From Quillaja saponaria (Eukaryota; Streptophyta; Magnoliopsida; Fabales; Quillajaceae), in the NCBI GenBank assembly GCA_029379385.1, contig CM055612.1, positions 2,170,001 to 2,234,000 of the forward strand: a stretch of DNA of 64,000 nucleotides, read 5' to 3'. Under the pieces are notes generated by a model that saw only the letters and a list, made by a program, of their open reading frames with translations, did no database searches and was not told the DNA's origin. The position numbers were made by a program, and so were the translations under genes. Below are positions 10,700 through 22,461 of this stretch, one piece after another (position 1 is the stretch's first letter; each line of letters starts with the position of its first letter).

Positions 10700-13600
10700 A
10701 TGGAATATCTAGGGATTGATTTGAGCTGTGCACTGGGATCTCTCCGCCTTGGCAAATTCCCTGACAAAGACTGCCTGCTACCTCTCATTTCCAAACTCCT
10801 TGGCTATGCTATCGTCGCCGCTTCCACCACTGTCAAACTCCCTCAGGCACGTCTCTTCTATATCTCTTTTATTTCTTTCCTGCGACTCCGATGAATATGA
10901 ATAGTATGCTATGGAACCTGTTTGGTTATATACTGGCTTGCTCATTTATTTGCTCACTTTTTTTTTATAAAATATAATATATATTACAATTCAGAAAGCA
11001 AACCCATTACAGATCTTTGATCAAGGTTGAGACTTGAGACCTCCTTTATGGTTGTTAGATATCGGACTAGCGTCGTCCCTCGACCCTTTCCCAATTGGAA
11101 GGAGGATGCTCCTATAATTTATGTGGGTCATCTCAGCATGAGCATGCTAGTTTAAAAATTGTCGATTTCTTTTATTAAATAATCTACCATCACAGTCAGT
11201 TCTAGAATTACAAATTTAAGCCTTTAGAAATTTGCTTCTCAAGTTGCTGCCATAGCTGGCCATTTGATTTACTAAACATGAGGTGAGAAAAGTCTTGCAC
11301 CGTTGCATGTTGTATTACTGCACCAACACCAATGTCACCTTGTTAATCTTCTGTAATTGCAGATTTTGAAAATCTTGAAACATAGAAGTGTGCAAGGCCT
11401 CAGCATGATATCCTTTGAGCTTGAAGTGGTTGGATATACCATAGCACTGGCTTATTGTCTTCACAAAGGTCTACCATTCTCAGCTTATGGAGAATTAGTA
11501 TTCCTTTTGATCCAAGGTACATTCTTATCTATTTAGCTCTCATTCCTTTCTCATGTAATTTAAGTAACTCAGTGTCCTGTAAATTGTAATAATGCCTGCA
11601 TGTATGTATGCATAAATATATACTGCATCTACAAATTACGTTGTACCTCTGTCATGATTTATTTTGGAATGTTTTGTTTCTTATGAAAGAAGTTGTGCGT
11701 GTCTTTTTCATAGTCTGCAGGGAGTGCATCAGAAGATGAGATAGGTATTAGATAGCCATCGGGTTGGTTTGCCAAATTGGCTGATCAACCCAACATAGTA
11801 ATTAAGCTTAGAATATTTTCATGCCAGAAGCATCTACAAGCATGGTAGGACCCATTGCATTTGATCTTGCATCTTGAATGGATCTAGCTTGTTATGAACA
11901 GTATATATAGTGCTATTGCATTCTTAAAGGATCTAACGTTCCTGCGCTTCTTGTCTGTTGCAGCTCTAATTTTAATTACCATAATCTACTATTATTCTCA
12001 ACCTTTGGGTACCAAAACGTGGATCCGACCATTATTGTAGGCTTCGCACACATAAAACCCAGTTTTTGTGATTGCTTTCTGCATGAACATTAAAATTTGG
12101 ACAACCGACAACCTCTTCCTTAATGTTTTGGTTTTCAGGTATTGTGCCTTAGCACCAACTGTCTTAGCTGGTCAAATTGATCCTCTTCTATTTGAAGCTT
12201 TGTATGTGAGTAGCACTTTCTAAGTTCAATCTGCAGTTAGTGTATATTGCTGTAGGTTTTCTACATTTCCCTGTTTTCTTTAGCCTTTTCTTTTTCCATT
12301 TTATAGTCCATCTGGATTTAAATTGTTCAGTATGTCCAAAATTTCCTAATGTTTGAATGATCCAAATAACATGTTACAGGCATCCCAGCATGCAATTTTT
12401 CTTTTTGCGAGGATCCCACAAATATGGGAAAACTTCTCTGTAAGTTGAAAGCTAACCCTAGTTTATTCCCTTTAAATTTGAATTACTAGAAATTGTCTAA
12501 ATCAATGAAGTCCTTGTTTTTATATTTCAAAATGATAAAAGTAAAAAGTTTCCCTCTGTCCACAAAAGTAACAAGAACTGACCCCCCTCACCCCAAAAAC
12601 GGTATAATGAACAAGACCATCTAAAATTAAAGGTGCAATAAATTTGTCAATTAAATTCATACTCAATTACCTCATAGGTGTGTGCTAAATTACACTAGGA
12701 GGGACCTGGAGAGGGTCCATGTGAATGTAGACTATTAAAAGCTCCTGACTTGATTGTAATTGTATCATCTCTGATGATGATAAAATAAATGCCTTCCTGA
12801 TGCATGTTTGTGAATTATAATTTTAACTCACCCTGTCTACATTAAAGAAGATTTTAGTTTTTTGACTAAAGTCCCAAATCTTGAGCATTAGTTGCCATTT
12901 TGCTTCAGAAATAACCATATTTTGGGCCAACTAAGATTTTAGATCAAAATAGGCATCTTTTGTGCATGGAAAAAGGTTTCAGATGCTCCCAAACTGTCTC
13001 AAGTAATTGTGCTAGAGTTTGCATTTTACCATTTGTTTATTCATAATATAGAACAAGGTTTTGGTAAAGGGTTCTCAGTTGTTTGCGTATGTAAACACTT
13101 ACTTTTCAATTCATGTTTACTTAGAAGTGACAGATTTTTCTATGAGCAGAACAAAAGTACTGGGCAGCTCAGCTTCTTGACAAGTTTAATGAATACTGCA
13201 GGTTCAATGGGTAGGTCAACACATTGTTGCTCGAATTAGAATTACAACTCTTCCTTCTGCTTTTTGCAGGGTAAAGATATTAATAACTCTCTTATCATCT
13301 TTGCAGTTAGAGTTTTTACAAGCATTCAGGAAAAAGCACCTACAAGTGGTATCCTTACCTCTTATTTGTTTTGCTAACAAACATGTTTTTCTTTTATAAT
13401 GGTACTTGTCTGTTTTGAGGTTTTGGTTGTAGTTAAAATAATGTGTGTTCCTTTATTTTTTTTATATTTACATATTACATTAGAAGTTCATGAAGTTATG
13501 TTATTTTCGTTTACTAATTTATTAATACTCTGAGTGGTACTTGTGAAGCAGTCCTGGGTAGCACTGTGGGGAAAGCGCTGGTTCACTTCTTTCCGTCACT

Positions 13601-14007
13601 TCCCTTTCATGTTATCTAAGCAACCTTCATCACGCGGTTGTTAATAAAATCAGGCTCAACAAATAATTATCTTCTGTTTAAATGTTTGATGTGTCATAGT
13701 GCAACATGTTTTTAGCCTTGCTGACAGCCTGATATTGTGTAAAATGGTGTGAAATACTTACAGAAAGTGGATCCCTTAGAGATATGCTTCCTTGCCACAA
13801 TTGCTAGTTTCTACGTTCTATTGTCACCATATTGTTCATTGGTCATTTTGTGGTGTTTTTGCTATGCTTGCTTTCAGTAAGTTTTTTCTTGATTCCTATA
13901 AAGTCCTGCTGGGATCTGTAATTGGTATTGGAACCAATCTTACCATCCTCAGTCAGATAATCATGTACCAAAAGCCACATGCAGAGAAGGAGAAGAAAAC
14001 AAAGTAG
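10700..14007 (+). CDS. Mannose-P-dolichol utilization defect 1 (MPDU1) homologue, PQ-loop membrane protein
   Basis: Eight exons: 10700-10846, 11363-11516, 11964-12036, 12139-12205, 12380-12439, 13150-13210, 13307-13348, 13904-14007. They give 235 residues; the Arabidopsis homologues are about 239. The protein is a chain of hydrophobic segments with the two paired Pro-Gln motifs of PQ-loop proteins at residues 48-49 (KLPQIL) and 160-161 (RIPQIW). Recognisable stretches include [20 protein letters not shown] and [15 protein letters not shown]. In animals MPDU1 is an ER membrane protein needed to use dolichol-phosphate-mannose and -glucose for N-glycan and GPI assembly. The plant role is inferred from homology. 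Exon 1 must end at CAG before GCACGT, since the downstream GT would put exon 2 out of frame. Intron 1 is therefore GC-AG. Confidence 0.9.
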
Positions 14008-14198
14008 ACCTAGTCCAGGTTATAGTTGCTTCCTTTTCAGTTGGAAACTAAACAGATGTTGCAAGTGAGCCTGGCATAGAAGGCCATAAGCAAATTTTGT
14101 TGTTCAACTTGATCTCAAGCTTACTTACATTCAGGTTCAGCTGCTGTTGCTAGGAGGCCATCATGAGGTAGTTGACAATGGTTGGAGACGGCAGCATT

Positions 14199-14454
14199 AC
14201 TTGCAATTTGATGATGATCTTGATTGTATTTGTGGGTGAAACTTTAGACTGCTTACTCACGAAGAATTATGAGGAAATTCGTGGATTATTTATTGTAAGA
14301 ATTATCCTGGTCTCCTTTCTTACTAACAGCGAAACTTGCAATTTGATGATGACCTTGTGTATTTGAGGGTGAAACTTTAGACTGCTTAGTCAAGAAGCAC
14401 TAAGGGGAAATCCGTAGATTATTTTTGTAAGAATTATCGTATTATCCTTTCTTA
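14199..14454. repeat. Tandem duplication of about 135 bases downstream of the MPDU1-like gene
   Basis: The segment starting ACTTGCAATTTGATGATGA at 14199 recurs at 14334. Both copies continue through GGGTGAAACTTTAGACTGCT, a GGAAAT(T/C)CGT core and GTAAGAATTAT, and end in TCCTTTCTTA (14322 and 14454). The copies differ by scattered substitutions and small gaps, so the duplication is not recent. It may fall in the 3' untranslated region. Confidence 0.75.
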
Positions 14455-17445
14455 TTTGCGGACTACATCTGGTATCATTTCTGCATTTTTTACACGTGTT
14501 AAAATGAGTCCATTTTTCCATGTCGATGAATCGGATATACTTGGATTGGCCTTTTTATAAAAGGTGGAACGGTGACTGTGTTAGCCAAAACAAATAAGAA
14601 AGAAACTATTATTACAAGGAAAAGGCTGTTGCGACGAACTTACATGAAAGTGCTAACATGCGTCACATGCCTATCTCGTAGAAATTGTAAGCAAGTTGAG
14701 ATAAAAAAGATGCGTATCCTGTGAATTGTCCTACACTTGTATCTAGCTGCCAAAGTTGCGTCTGTGAGAAGTCCTTGATACAGTTAAGCTGCCTAACTGA
14801 ATTACTGCCGACTATTGGTGCTAAAAAGCAACGCAGTAACTGGGAGTCTATCAAATTCCTATTCTATTCTCAAGTAAGTAAGAGTACTCATTGAATCCCC
14901 TACAGCCTTATATCACAGCTTCTGCAAGTTTCAGGACGTAGTTTTAGTAAATCCTCTAAAACCTATATACAAACGATATAGATGCTACAATCATATCACA
15001 GCTCCTGTGAGTTTAAGAACATAGTACACCAACTTGCTAGCCCATTTCAGAAGGTAAATCACCCTTTTTACATATCGAGTACTGGACTACTGGTTGCACA
15101 TATGTGTACAGATCAATACTGTAATTACGGAGGTGTGTGCAATAACACGCTACTGCTTTCAAGGACTAAGTTAAGCCAAGCGTTGGCTTCAATATGAACA
15201 TCCATTATCTCCTTTCGACCGGTAGCCACATGATGACAAAACTCTACACACACATAACAGAAAATCCTGTTTCCACAAGCAACATGAGAACCATTTTCTA
15301 TGAAGGCAGGGATGTCTTCTCCTTTGGGATGGGGGGAGAGGGGGAGAGGGGGAGAGGGGAAGGGATATTGAATCTCAGGAAACCGAGAGGGAACGGGTAT
15401 TGAATCTCAGGAAACCTTGATTTGTTTATAGACACCATCAGCAATGCCATCTTTGCCGCAGTCATCATCGTCAACAATGTACGGAAAAACAGTTATCATA
15501 TGTAATATGAGACTGAACTTGTATTTCTTGCTGCAAACTATGGTGAAAATATCAACGGAGTTTGATGTTCAGAGCACTTATCTTGTGACATTCTCAACAA
15601 CTATTTAACACAAAAAGAAGTAGCATAAATTAAATAAACATGAAACTAGACAAACATCACCATGATCTACCTTGAATATAGTAGATCCTACACCACCAGC
15701 TGACTAATCAAACCACCAGTAATATAATGGCTGCAACCCTGGAACTATCGTTGAACAAGAGGCCGGTTGAGGAAATGTATATGATGCCGTTGCCACCCCC
15801 TCCACCATGAGAAATGGTAGCCTTCAGCTGGCCTATGTTAACTAAAACATCCGCAAAAAAATAATACTTTTCATCAAAAAATTAACATTAGATGTCTCTC
15901 ACTGCATGTTTTTTGTATGTGATCATGGCATTGTCCCACCAAGGTTTTTCATATTCATGAAATAAAGTGAAATTAAAACATTATAGCAGCTACCAAAGAA
16001 GAGAAAGACATATTATATGTTCTGAGTGACCATCTTGAAGGAGTCAGCATGGGCTAGACACTGGAGAATGGCTTGTCTATACAGCTTGTATAAACCAGGT
16101 CAGTCATTTGAAATTAGTGCAGCATTTTAAAGATGTGCTGATAAAATATTTCACTAAAACAATTGTATGTTAAGTTGCCTAGTTTTATGAAACAAGGACC
16201 TAAGGATATTTTTTACTGAATTTTATTTCCTGGAGCTAAGATACAAGTAAAAGACTATGCAACAAAGATTAAGAAACAACAACAGTAGCTTAGATATTCC
16301 CTTTACACTGCAGCAACAAGCTTGCATGACAGGCCCCTGTTTGGCAATTAGACCATGAATTCTAACGAGTTCCAGAATAATGGCCAGCACAAAATTGAGT
16401 TCCAAAATCCAATGAAAAGAATAGATGAGTCATTTTAAGCAAATTCATGCGTACTTACTGGCATGGATGGTGGATACTCACACTCACCCAATAAATAAAC
16501 AAATAAAATAAGTCTTGCTAGGAAAAACCAGTAACCCTAATAGAACCTTAAAAAGAACAAACGTCAAATAAATAAATATGGATTGGTAGGAGATCAAACT
16601 TTGAATGTAATTGGAAAATTTCACATGCAACTAAAATTTACACAACATAATCTTCCTATTTAATATTAGTTTAATATATAGTTGAGATTATGCGGTTAAC
16701 CCTCAAAATATTCTTTGTATTTTCCTTTCCTATCTAGCGAGCTGTAGATATCGAAAAAAAGATACCATAAAAGCAAAAACTATACAACTAGAATTACCTC
16801 AGCTGCCTTGAACCCTTGTAGCTTGCAGTCTCTATAGAAGCATTATGTAACAAAAATACAAAATTCGCAGGAGCAACAGCATCCTACCCAATCAGAAACA
16901 GAATCAGGAATCACCAGTACATATTTCCAAGTCTAAAGTATGCGAGGGTGAATCAATTTTTATACAATATAGAACAATTTGAGCAAACGAGTTTAGTAAA
17001 TAGACTCAGATTCTGAAGATAATTGGCAGAAAGTATGATTGACAATTCAGCAGCGAAAATTCAAATGGAAAACCAATAAACAGCGGAGCACACAGGATTT
17101 TCTTCTTCTTTTTTAAGTAGAAAGCACACAGCATAATTTTAAATACATGAAGTCAGAATCAGATAAAAAAATAGAAAATAATGTAAATAGACTAAGGCTG
17201 CTTTCTTTCAGCTTTTCTGTTGTTTTCTTATCTAACTATTACTGGAGTTTCTGTTACCACGTGCCCATCTTCTCAAGTTGCAAGGGACTAAGCTCCTCCC
17301 GGTTAATAGTCCTAACCTGGATTCAGATTCTCTCATGTTCCACTTAAAAAAGAGAAAGAAAAATTTGTTTTCAAAATTTGAATCCGTTTTTTAATTAGAT
17401 ACACTTTCGGAGGGAAATGGTGTATCTCTTTTATTGGAACATGGC
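14455..17445. other. Interval between the MPDU1-like and F-box genes, no confirmed gene
   Basis: A purine-rich run of GGGGGAGA units lies near 15330-15361. It is followed by a direct repeat of TATTGAATCTCAGGAAACC at 15365-15383 and 15399-15417. On the minus strand a few short segments read like isolated exons (see findings), but I could not join them into a gene. The remainder shows nothing recognisable. Confidence 0.5.
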
Positions 17446-19005
17446 TCATGTGCAATATGAGAGGATCCAAATCCGTAACCTTGACTTGAATGAAGTTGAT
17501 CGACCATTGCTGCCTGAAGCAATATTTGATACTGCAACTTGGATAGGCAGTGGAGGAAATTCCATGCCGTTATCTTGTACTCCACCATCACTAGCACTTG
17601 CATCATGAAACTCGGGTTCACCGTTATCCAAATTAACAGCAACGGATCCCCTACTTGATCTGAACCAATCAGCACCATTGGAGGTTACACCTTTACATTT
17701 CTTAATCTTTACTTTAACCAAATTCGGGCACCCACCAGCAAGTGCTTCCATACCATGATCAGACACAGGGCAGCTCTTAATACAGAGCTTCTTCAATGCT
17801 ATACATTTTGCGGCAATGCAGGAAATCTCAGAATCACCAACTGTATCACTTCCACATAATGCCAACCTCTCTAGATTTTGGCAATTCGATGCCAACATTT
17901 CCAGACTCGCTTTAGTAGGGTTGACTCCAATAAGGACCAGTTCCTGAAGATTGGGACAACTTTTAGCAAGAGCAATTAACCCTTCATCACCTATACGATT
18001 TGCCTTCCATCCATCAACATGTAGCTTCCGCAAAAATTTACATCGTTCCGCAACTGAGACAATACCTAGGTTCGTGCATTCCGGGGTCTTGACAAGGTGT
18101 AAAATTTCCAGATCCAAACAATTTGAGATAGCGAAGAGGCCAGCGTCGCTAATTTGAAGCTTCTCAAGGTGGATTTCAACCATACTTGTAACCCGACCCG
18201 CTATGACTTCAAGAAGCTTATCCCAATCACCAGAGCACCTGAAGAGCTTCAAAGTCCTTAGATTCTTCGCGCCGGTAATAAGTGGTCCGAAACATTGTCC
18301 ATTGTACAGCTCCTTTAAGCAAATCGTTTTGAGGGATGACGCTGCAATTCCAGGCCCAATTGGCTCAGCTGCAGCTCCATCCGCAATCCCACGGAGTCGC
18401 TTGACAGATAATTCTTCGAGAGCTGAGCAATTATCGAGCACGGCGTTCATGCCTTTTGCTCCAAAAGTACAAGATCCACAGGAAAGTTTCTTTAAACCCT
18501 CACAATTCTTTGCGAAGGCCTCCATTCCAGCATCGGTGATAGTACGGCAGGCACGGAGCTTAAGGCGAGTAAGATTACGGCACCGATGAGAAATGAGGAT
18601 GATAGCGTCATCCCCGATGCTCATGGATCTACGGTCGCATTTCAAAGCGAGCTTGGTTACAGCATCAAATCGAGAGAAGAGAGAAGGAATGATAGAAAGG
18701 AGATCTGATCGAGCGTTGAGAGACAAACGGTGACGGCTCTGCCCCTCGACCTGGAGCCACCGCCTGCATACCAAAGAGCATCTTTTTCGGTCCCCGGAGT
18801 TAAGGGACTGGAAAATGCAAGCTAAACACTCATCTGGAATATCAGAAATGTAGTCGGTGCTTCCATCAATTATTACCTTACGGAACTCCTCGGTCTCGTC
18901 CAATAGAATCGGAGAGACCAAGGCCGTTGATTTGGTCTTGGACCGATGGCTCTGATTGGTCTGACGACGAAAGTGAATGGCCGCCGTCGAAGATGACTGG
19001 CCCAT
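17446..19005 (-). CDS. VFB1: VFB/SKIP2-type F-box protein with leucine-rich repeats
   Basis: Single exon of 519 residues, the same length class as the Arabidopsis VIER F-BOX proteins. The start MGQSSSTAAIHFRRQT is family-typical. An F-box spans about 52-95 (YISDIPDECLACIFQSLNSG, then RWLQVEGQSRHRLSL). A series of AMN1-type LRRs follows to about residue 460, for example CRNLTRLKLRACRTITDAGM and CPNLVKVKIKKCKGVTSNGA. A conserved tail (ASASDGGVQ, STSFKSRL) comes last. Such proteins are substrate adaptors of SCF ubiquitin ligases; the VFB group affects auxin-responsive genes and lateral root growth. The final ten residues (RIWILSYCT) do not look like the usual family ending. VFB1 versus VFB2/3/SKIP2 assignment is uncertain. 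Confidence 0.92.
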   Translation of the reverse strand: MGQSSSTAAIHFRRQTNQSHRSKTKSTALVSPILLDETEEFRKVIIDGSTDYISDIPDECLACIFQSLNSGDRKRCSLVCRRWLQVEGQSRHRLSLNARSDLLSIIPSLFSRFDAVTKLALKCDRRSMSIGDDAIILISHRCRNLTRLKLRACRTITDAGMEAFAKNCEGLKKLSCGSCTFGAKGMNAVLDNCSALEELSVKRLRGIADGAAAEPIGPGIAASSLKTICLKELYNGQCFGPLITGAKNLRTLKLFRCSGDWDKLLEVIAGRVTSMVEIHLEKLQISDAGLFAISNCLDLEILHLVKTPECTNLGIVSVAERCKFLRKLHVDGWKANRIGDEGLIALAKSCPNLQELVLIGVNPTKASLEMLASNCQNLERLALCGSDTVGDSEISCIAAKCIALKKLCIKSCPVSDHGMEALAGGCPNLVKVKIKKCKGVTSNGADWFRSSRGSVAVNLDNGEPEFHDASASDGGVQDNGMEFPPLPIQVAVSNIASGSNGRSTSFKSRLRIWILSYCT

Positions 19006-20611
19006 CCACGGAGGTTACAAAATGAACGGTTGAGAAATTCGACCTCAGCCTTTCTACCGTAGGGAAAACCTTACTTGAGCTAGAAGTCAGTCAGAGTCGA
19101 AGCCTATAGGCTATAGCCCTATAAGTAGTGTGTTTCCTTCTTCTACCACCTCCGACTGGTTTCGAAGTCGGACGTGAAATCAGATTTCATTCGGCTTTAT
19201 CAGGAATGTGTTTAACCATTCAGCATACTAAAAAAAAATTTAAAAAAATGTACAATGAAATCCTTGAATTATAAGTAAACTACAGTATGAACCTCCGCAC
19301 AGTCTTATCATGGACACACCCTCAATTTCTGGCCATGATTGGATAAATCAATGGGTTGGTGGTAGTTACTGCCTTACGGGTTGGTAGTAATCTAGGTGGG
19401 GCCCAGATATGAGACGTGGATGATTCAGGTGGTTCCATAATCCATATTTGTTTTTCTAAATTTGCATAATGCTCACCTACCAATCAAAATTTCAAAATTG
19501 CAAGGGGCAGATATAACATAGTAATTTACACTGTGGATTAAATTGCAAATTTTTTTTAACATAAACTTGCTTCACAATATCTACTGTAGCAAACATTTTG
19601 GCTATCTAATAAGATTAATATGAAAATGAAAGTAGGGATAACAATAATTGAACTTTTGATCAACAATTATTGGTTCATGCATGGTAGCCTCCCTTATATA
19701 TAATTGGTGGGTGTGTTTCACACATTGAGAAACACTCACATACTATGTGAAAAGAATCTTAGGTATAAAAAAATAATTTATTTCCTATACATAGATTGGA
19801 ATCTCTAAAGTTGGCAAGACCTTATTATAAAATTTAGAAAAAAAAGAATGACTAATAACGATAGGTGAGATCCATTGATGATACTTAAGGTGGTTATAAC
19901 TAATATTTAAGAACTCGTTTGCTTCAGAGTATTGGATAAGAATGATAGTAGACTGCATTAAGTGAACATAAAGAGAGAGACGTTTAATAAATGATGATGA
20001 TGATGAGATGTTGGGAGTTTATTTTCAAATATGACTTAACTTAAAAAACAGGACCACACCCTAATTCTTTTTCTTCTAACGTCTCTCAAGAAACTTTGTG
20101 GCTGCCCCTAACTCTTGCTATATTTTTTATTTATTTTTTTACTTTGAAATAAACTGATCTCAGATATATGTTATTCTCATTGTAAATATGGAGATTCATG
20201 TAATATTCTGAATGAAATTTTTTTGTTTCTCTCTTTCAAGAAGTTTATGGTTATACTTCTTTGGGTCTTCGATTTGATTTATCTCCACTCTAATGAGATA
20301 TTATGATCTAATGTGCTATTTGAACAATCACATTTGGATTGTTGCAGTTCTGGTGCAAATCTCTTATGATGTATGGCAATATACATGTCACACTAAGATA
20401 AAGTGAAATTATGGATCAAAGTAATAAGGAAAAAAGAAGAAGGGAGAGTTAGAGTCCATATTGTAATAATAGATCTGAAAATATTTTGATACGTATGTTT
20501 TATTGTAATTATTACTTGACGTTTATGTTAATGATTTTTTTATATATTATATTTTTTAAAAGATTTGACTTAACTTGTTTAATTGAGAGCATTTTAGTCT
20601 TTTTAAATATG
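19006..20611. other. 5' flank of the F-box gene and intergenic DNA
   Basis: The first 150 bases upstream of the F-box ATG are probably leader and promoter. The remainder is AT-rich and has only short frames without domain similarity. Confidence 0.4.
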
Positions 20612-21235
20612 GGCCAATTGCATTTTATACCATGAACTACTATTCATTTTGCAATAACCCCCCTCATACACTATTAAATTATGCACATTACCCCCACTTA
20701 TTTGAGTCATAAGTAAAAAATAATCCCCAATCTTTCAAATTAATCATTAAGTCTAACAAATTAACCCAAAAATAATAAATTACCCATATTATAAGTTTTT
20801 TTTTTTATTGGTCTTATCCTTTGTACATCTTTTTTTCATTTGAAATTAAACTTTTTATATTGATTCAATTTTAACATACCTAGACAATAGTTGAATCATT
20901 TATAATCTTTAAGAAAGTGAAATCATTTAAGTTGTTGTTTCAATTTTCTTATCATAATATTAAAATTATCAATACATTTGCTAATATTAATTTTCACATT
21001 TATAGAAATCATTTAAGTTGTTGTTTCAATTTGAGTTTTAATAATAATAATTTCATCAAGAAAGTGAAAAACATATAAGTAGGATAATTTAGTAAATTTT
21101 GAATTAATTCATTATATTTAATAACTAATTTAGATAATTGAGGTTATTTATTAATTATGATTCATTAAAGGTGTTATGTGAGTAATTTAATAGTTTTAAA
21201 TGAGGTAATGAGGGATACAAAAATGACTAAGGGCT
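20612..21235. mobile_element. Non-autonomous DNA transposon with long inverted repeats
   Basis: The left arm (GGGCCAATTGCATTTTATAC, later ACTATTAAATTATGCACATT and TGAGTCATAAGTAAAAAATAA) is mirrored by the right arm on the other strand (GCCCTTAGTCATTTTTGTAT, later ACTATTAAATTACTCACATA and TGAATCATAATTAATAAATAA). The arms are about 150 bases each, imperfect, and enclose an AT-rich core. The core holds a direct repeat of GAAATCATTTAAGTTGTTGT at 20919 and 21005. Long arms suggest a Mutator-like or foldback element. No transposase is present. Borders are approximate. Confidence 0.55.
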
Positions 21236-22010
21236 AGTTTAGAATACATATATGATTTTTGTAGAATTGGAATGAGACGAAATGTAATGATTAATCTATT
21301 CTATTGTTTGGTAGCATCAATGAGAAATAATTATTTCATTTCATTTATTAATTTTCTATACAGTTTTTAGACACGTAATATTAAAGTTATGTTAAAATGA
21401 TAAAAAAATCCCTCTATAGATAAAGTAATAAAAATTATATTATTTTAAAATGACAAAAATATATCTCTTTAGATAAAGTAATAAAAATTAAAATGAAATA
21501 TTTATTAATTTTTTTAAAAAAATAATATTATTTATTTATTATTAATTAATTATTATAAATTATATTTATTTTATTATTTCATATATTTTTAATTATTAAT
21601 ATTAATATTAATATTAATATTTTAGTTTAAAATTACTTAACTAATTTATTTATAATTATATTATTTACAATGATATGAATGGTGTTTTTGTCATTTGACT
21701 AAAATGAATTGATTTATTATTATTTTTATATACAAATTTTTTTTATTTTTTTAATGTGATATGAGGGGTATTTTGATCATTTGACTAAATTAGATAATAA
21801 ATATTTTTTATTTATTTATGAATAATAATATTATTTTATTAATATTTAACTTTTTATTTTATATGATAAAATAAGTTTTTTTTTTCATTTAACTGAATTC
21901 AACCAATTTCATAGAAGTAGGAATGAAGCAATCTCACCTCTTAAATGAGTTTCAGTATTTATACTTCTATGAAATAAATGGCTAGAATGAAATGAGTATT
22001 TTGAGATAAA
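21236..22010. repeat. AT-rich, internally repetitive transposon-like DNA
   Basis: TAGATAAAGTAATAAAAATTA occurs at about 21416 and 21472. TGATATGAATGGTGTTTTTG at about 21672 is echoed by TGATATGAGGGGTATTTTGA at about 21757; both are followed by TCATTTGACTAAA. A TTAATA run lies near 21595-21620. The segment ends in AATGAAATGAGTATTTTGAG. It carries no gene and probably represents one or more old insertions. Confidence 0.4.
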
Positions 22011-22461
22011 AAATATACCTAAATAAAAGAATGATCATTTTATTAAATTATACATAAAATAGAATAATCATTTTTACATATCAACTAGTTATTTAATTTT
22101 GTAAAAAAAATTATGAGGGTTTGAGGTCCATTAAATATTTCTTGAAAGGCCTCCTTCAGTGAATGAAATCGTACATAGGAAGTGGGCCACCAAAGTTTGG
22201 GAACTAATCTGGCACTAAAATCTACCGTCCTTCTATTGGGCCTAGCTACACTCCAATTTCTTCATTTCACGTACAGAAATGGTGGAGGAACTAGAAAAGA
22301 GAGAGACGGAGAAGAAAGAAACCCATTGACCATAGGTCCCTAATTCATGAAGCCCCAATTCCTGGAAGACCCACACCCACCATCACCAGAGCAAACAACC
22401 CACTCGATCGATAGTCACTGCTCAGTACCATGATCCACAATGACTTATCCAACAAATAATA

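Noticed and set aside
18203..18589. 128-codon plus-strand frame
   Set aside because: It is antisense to the LRR part of the F-box gene.
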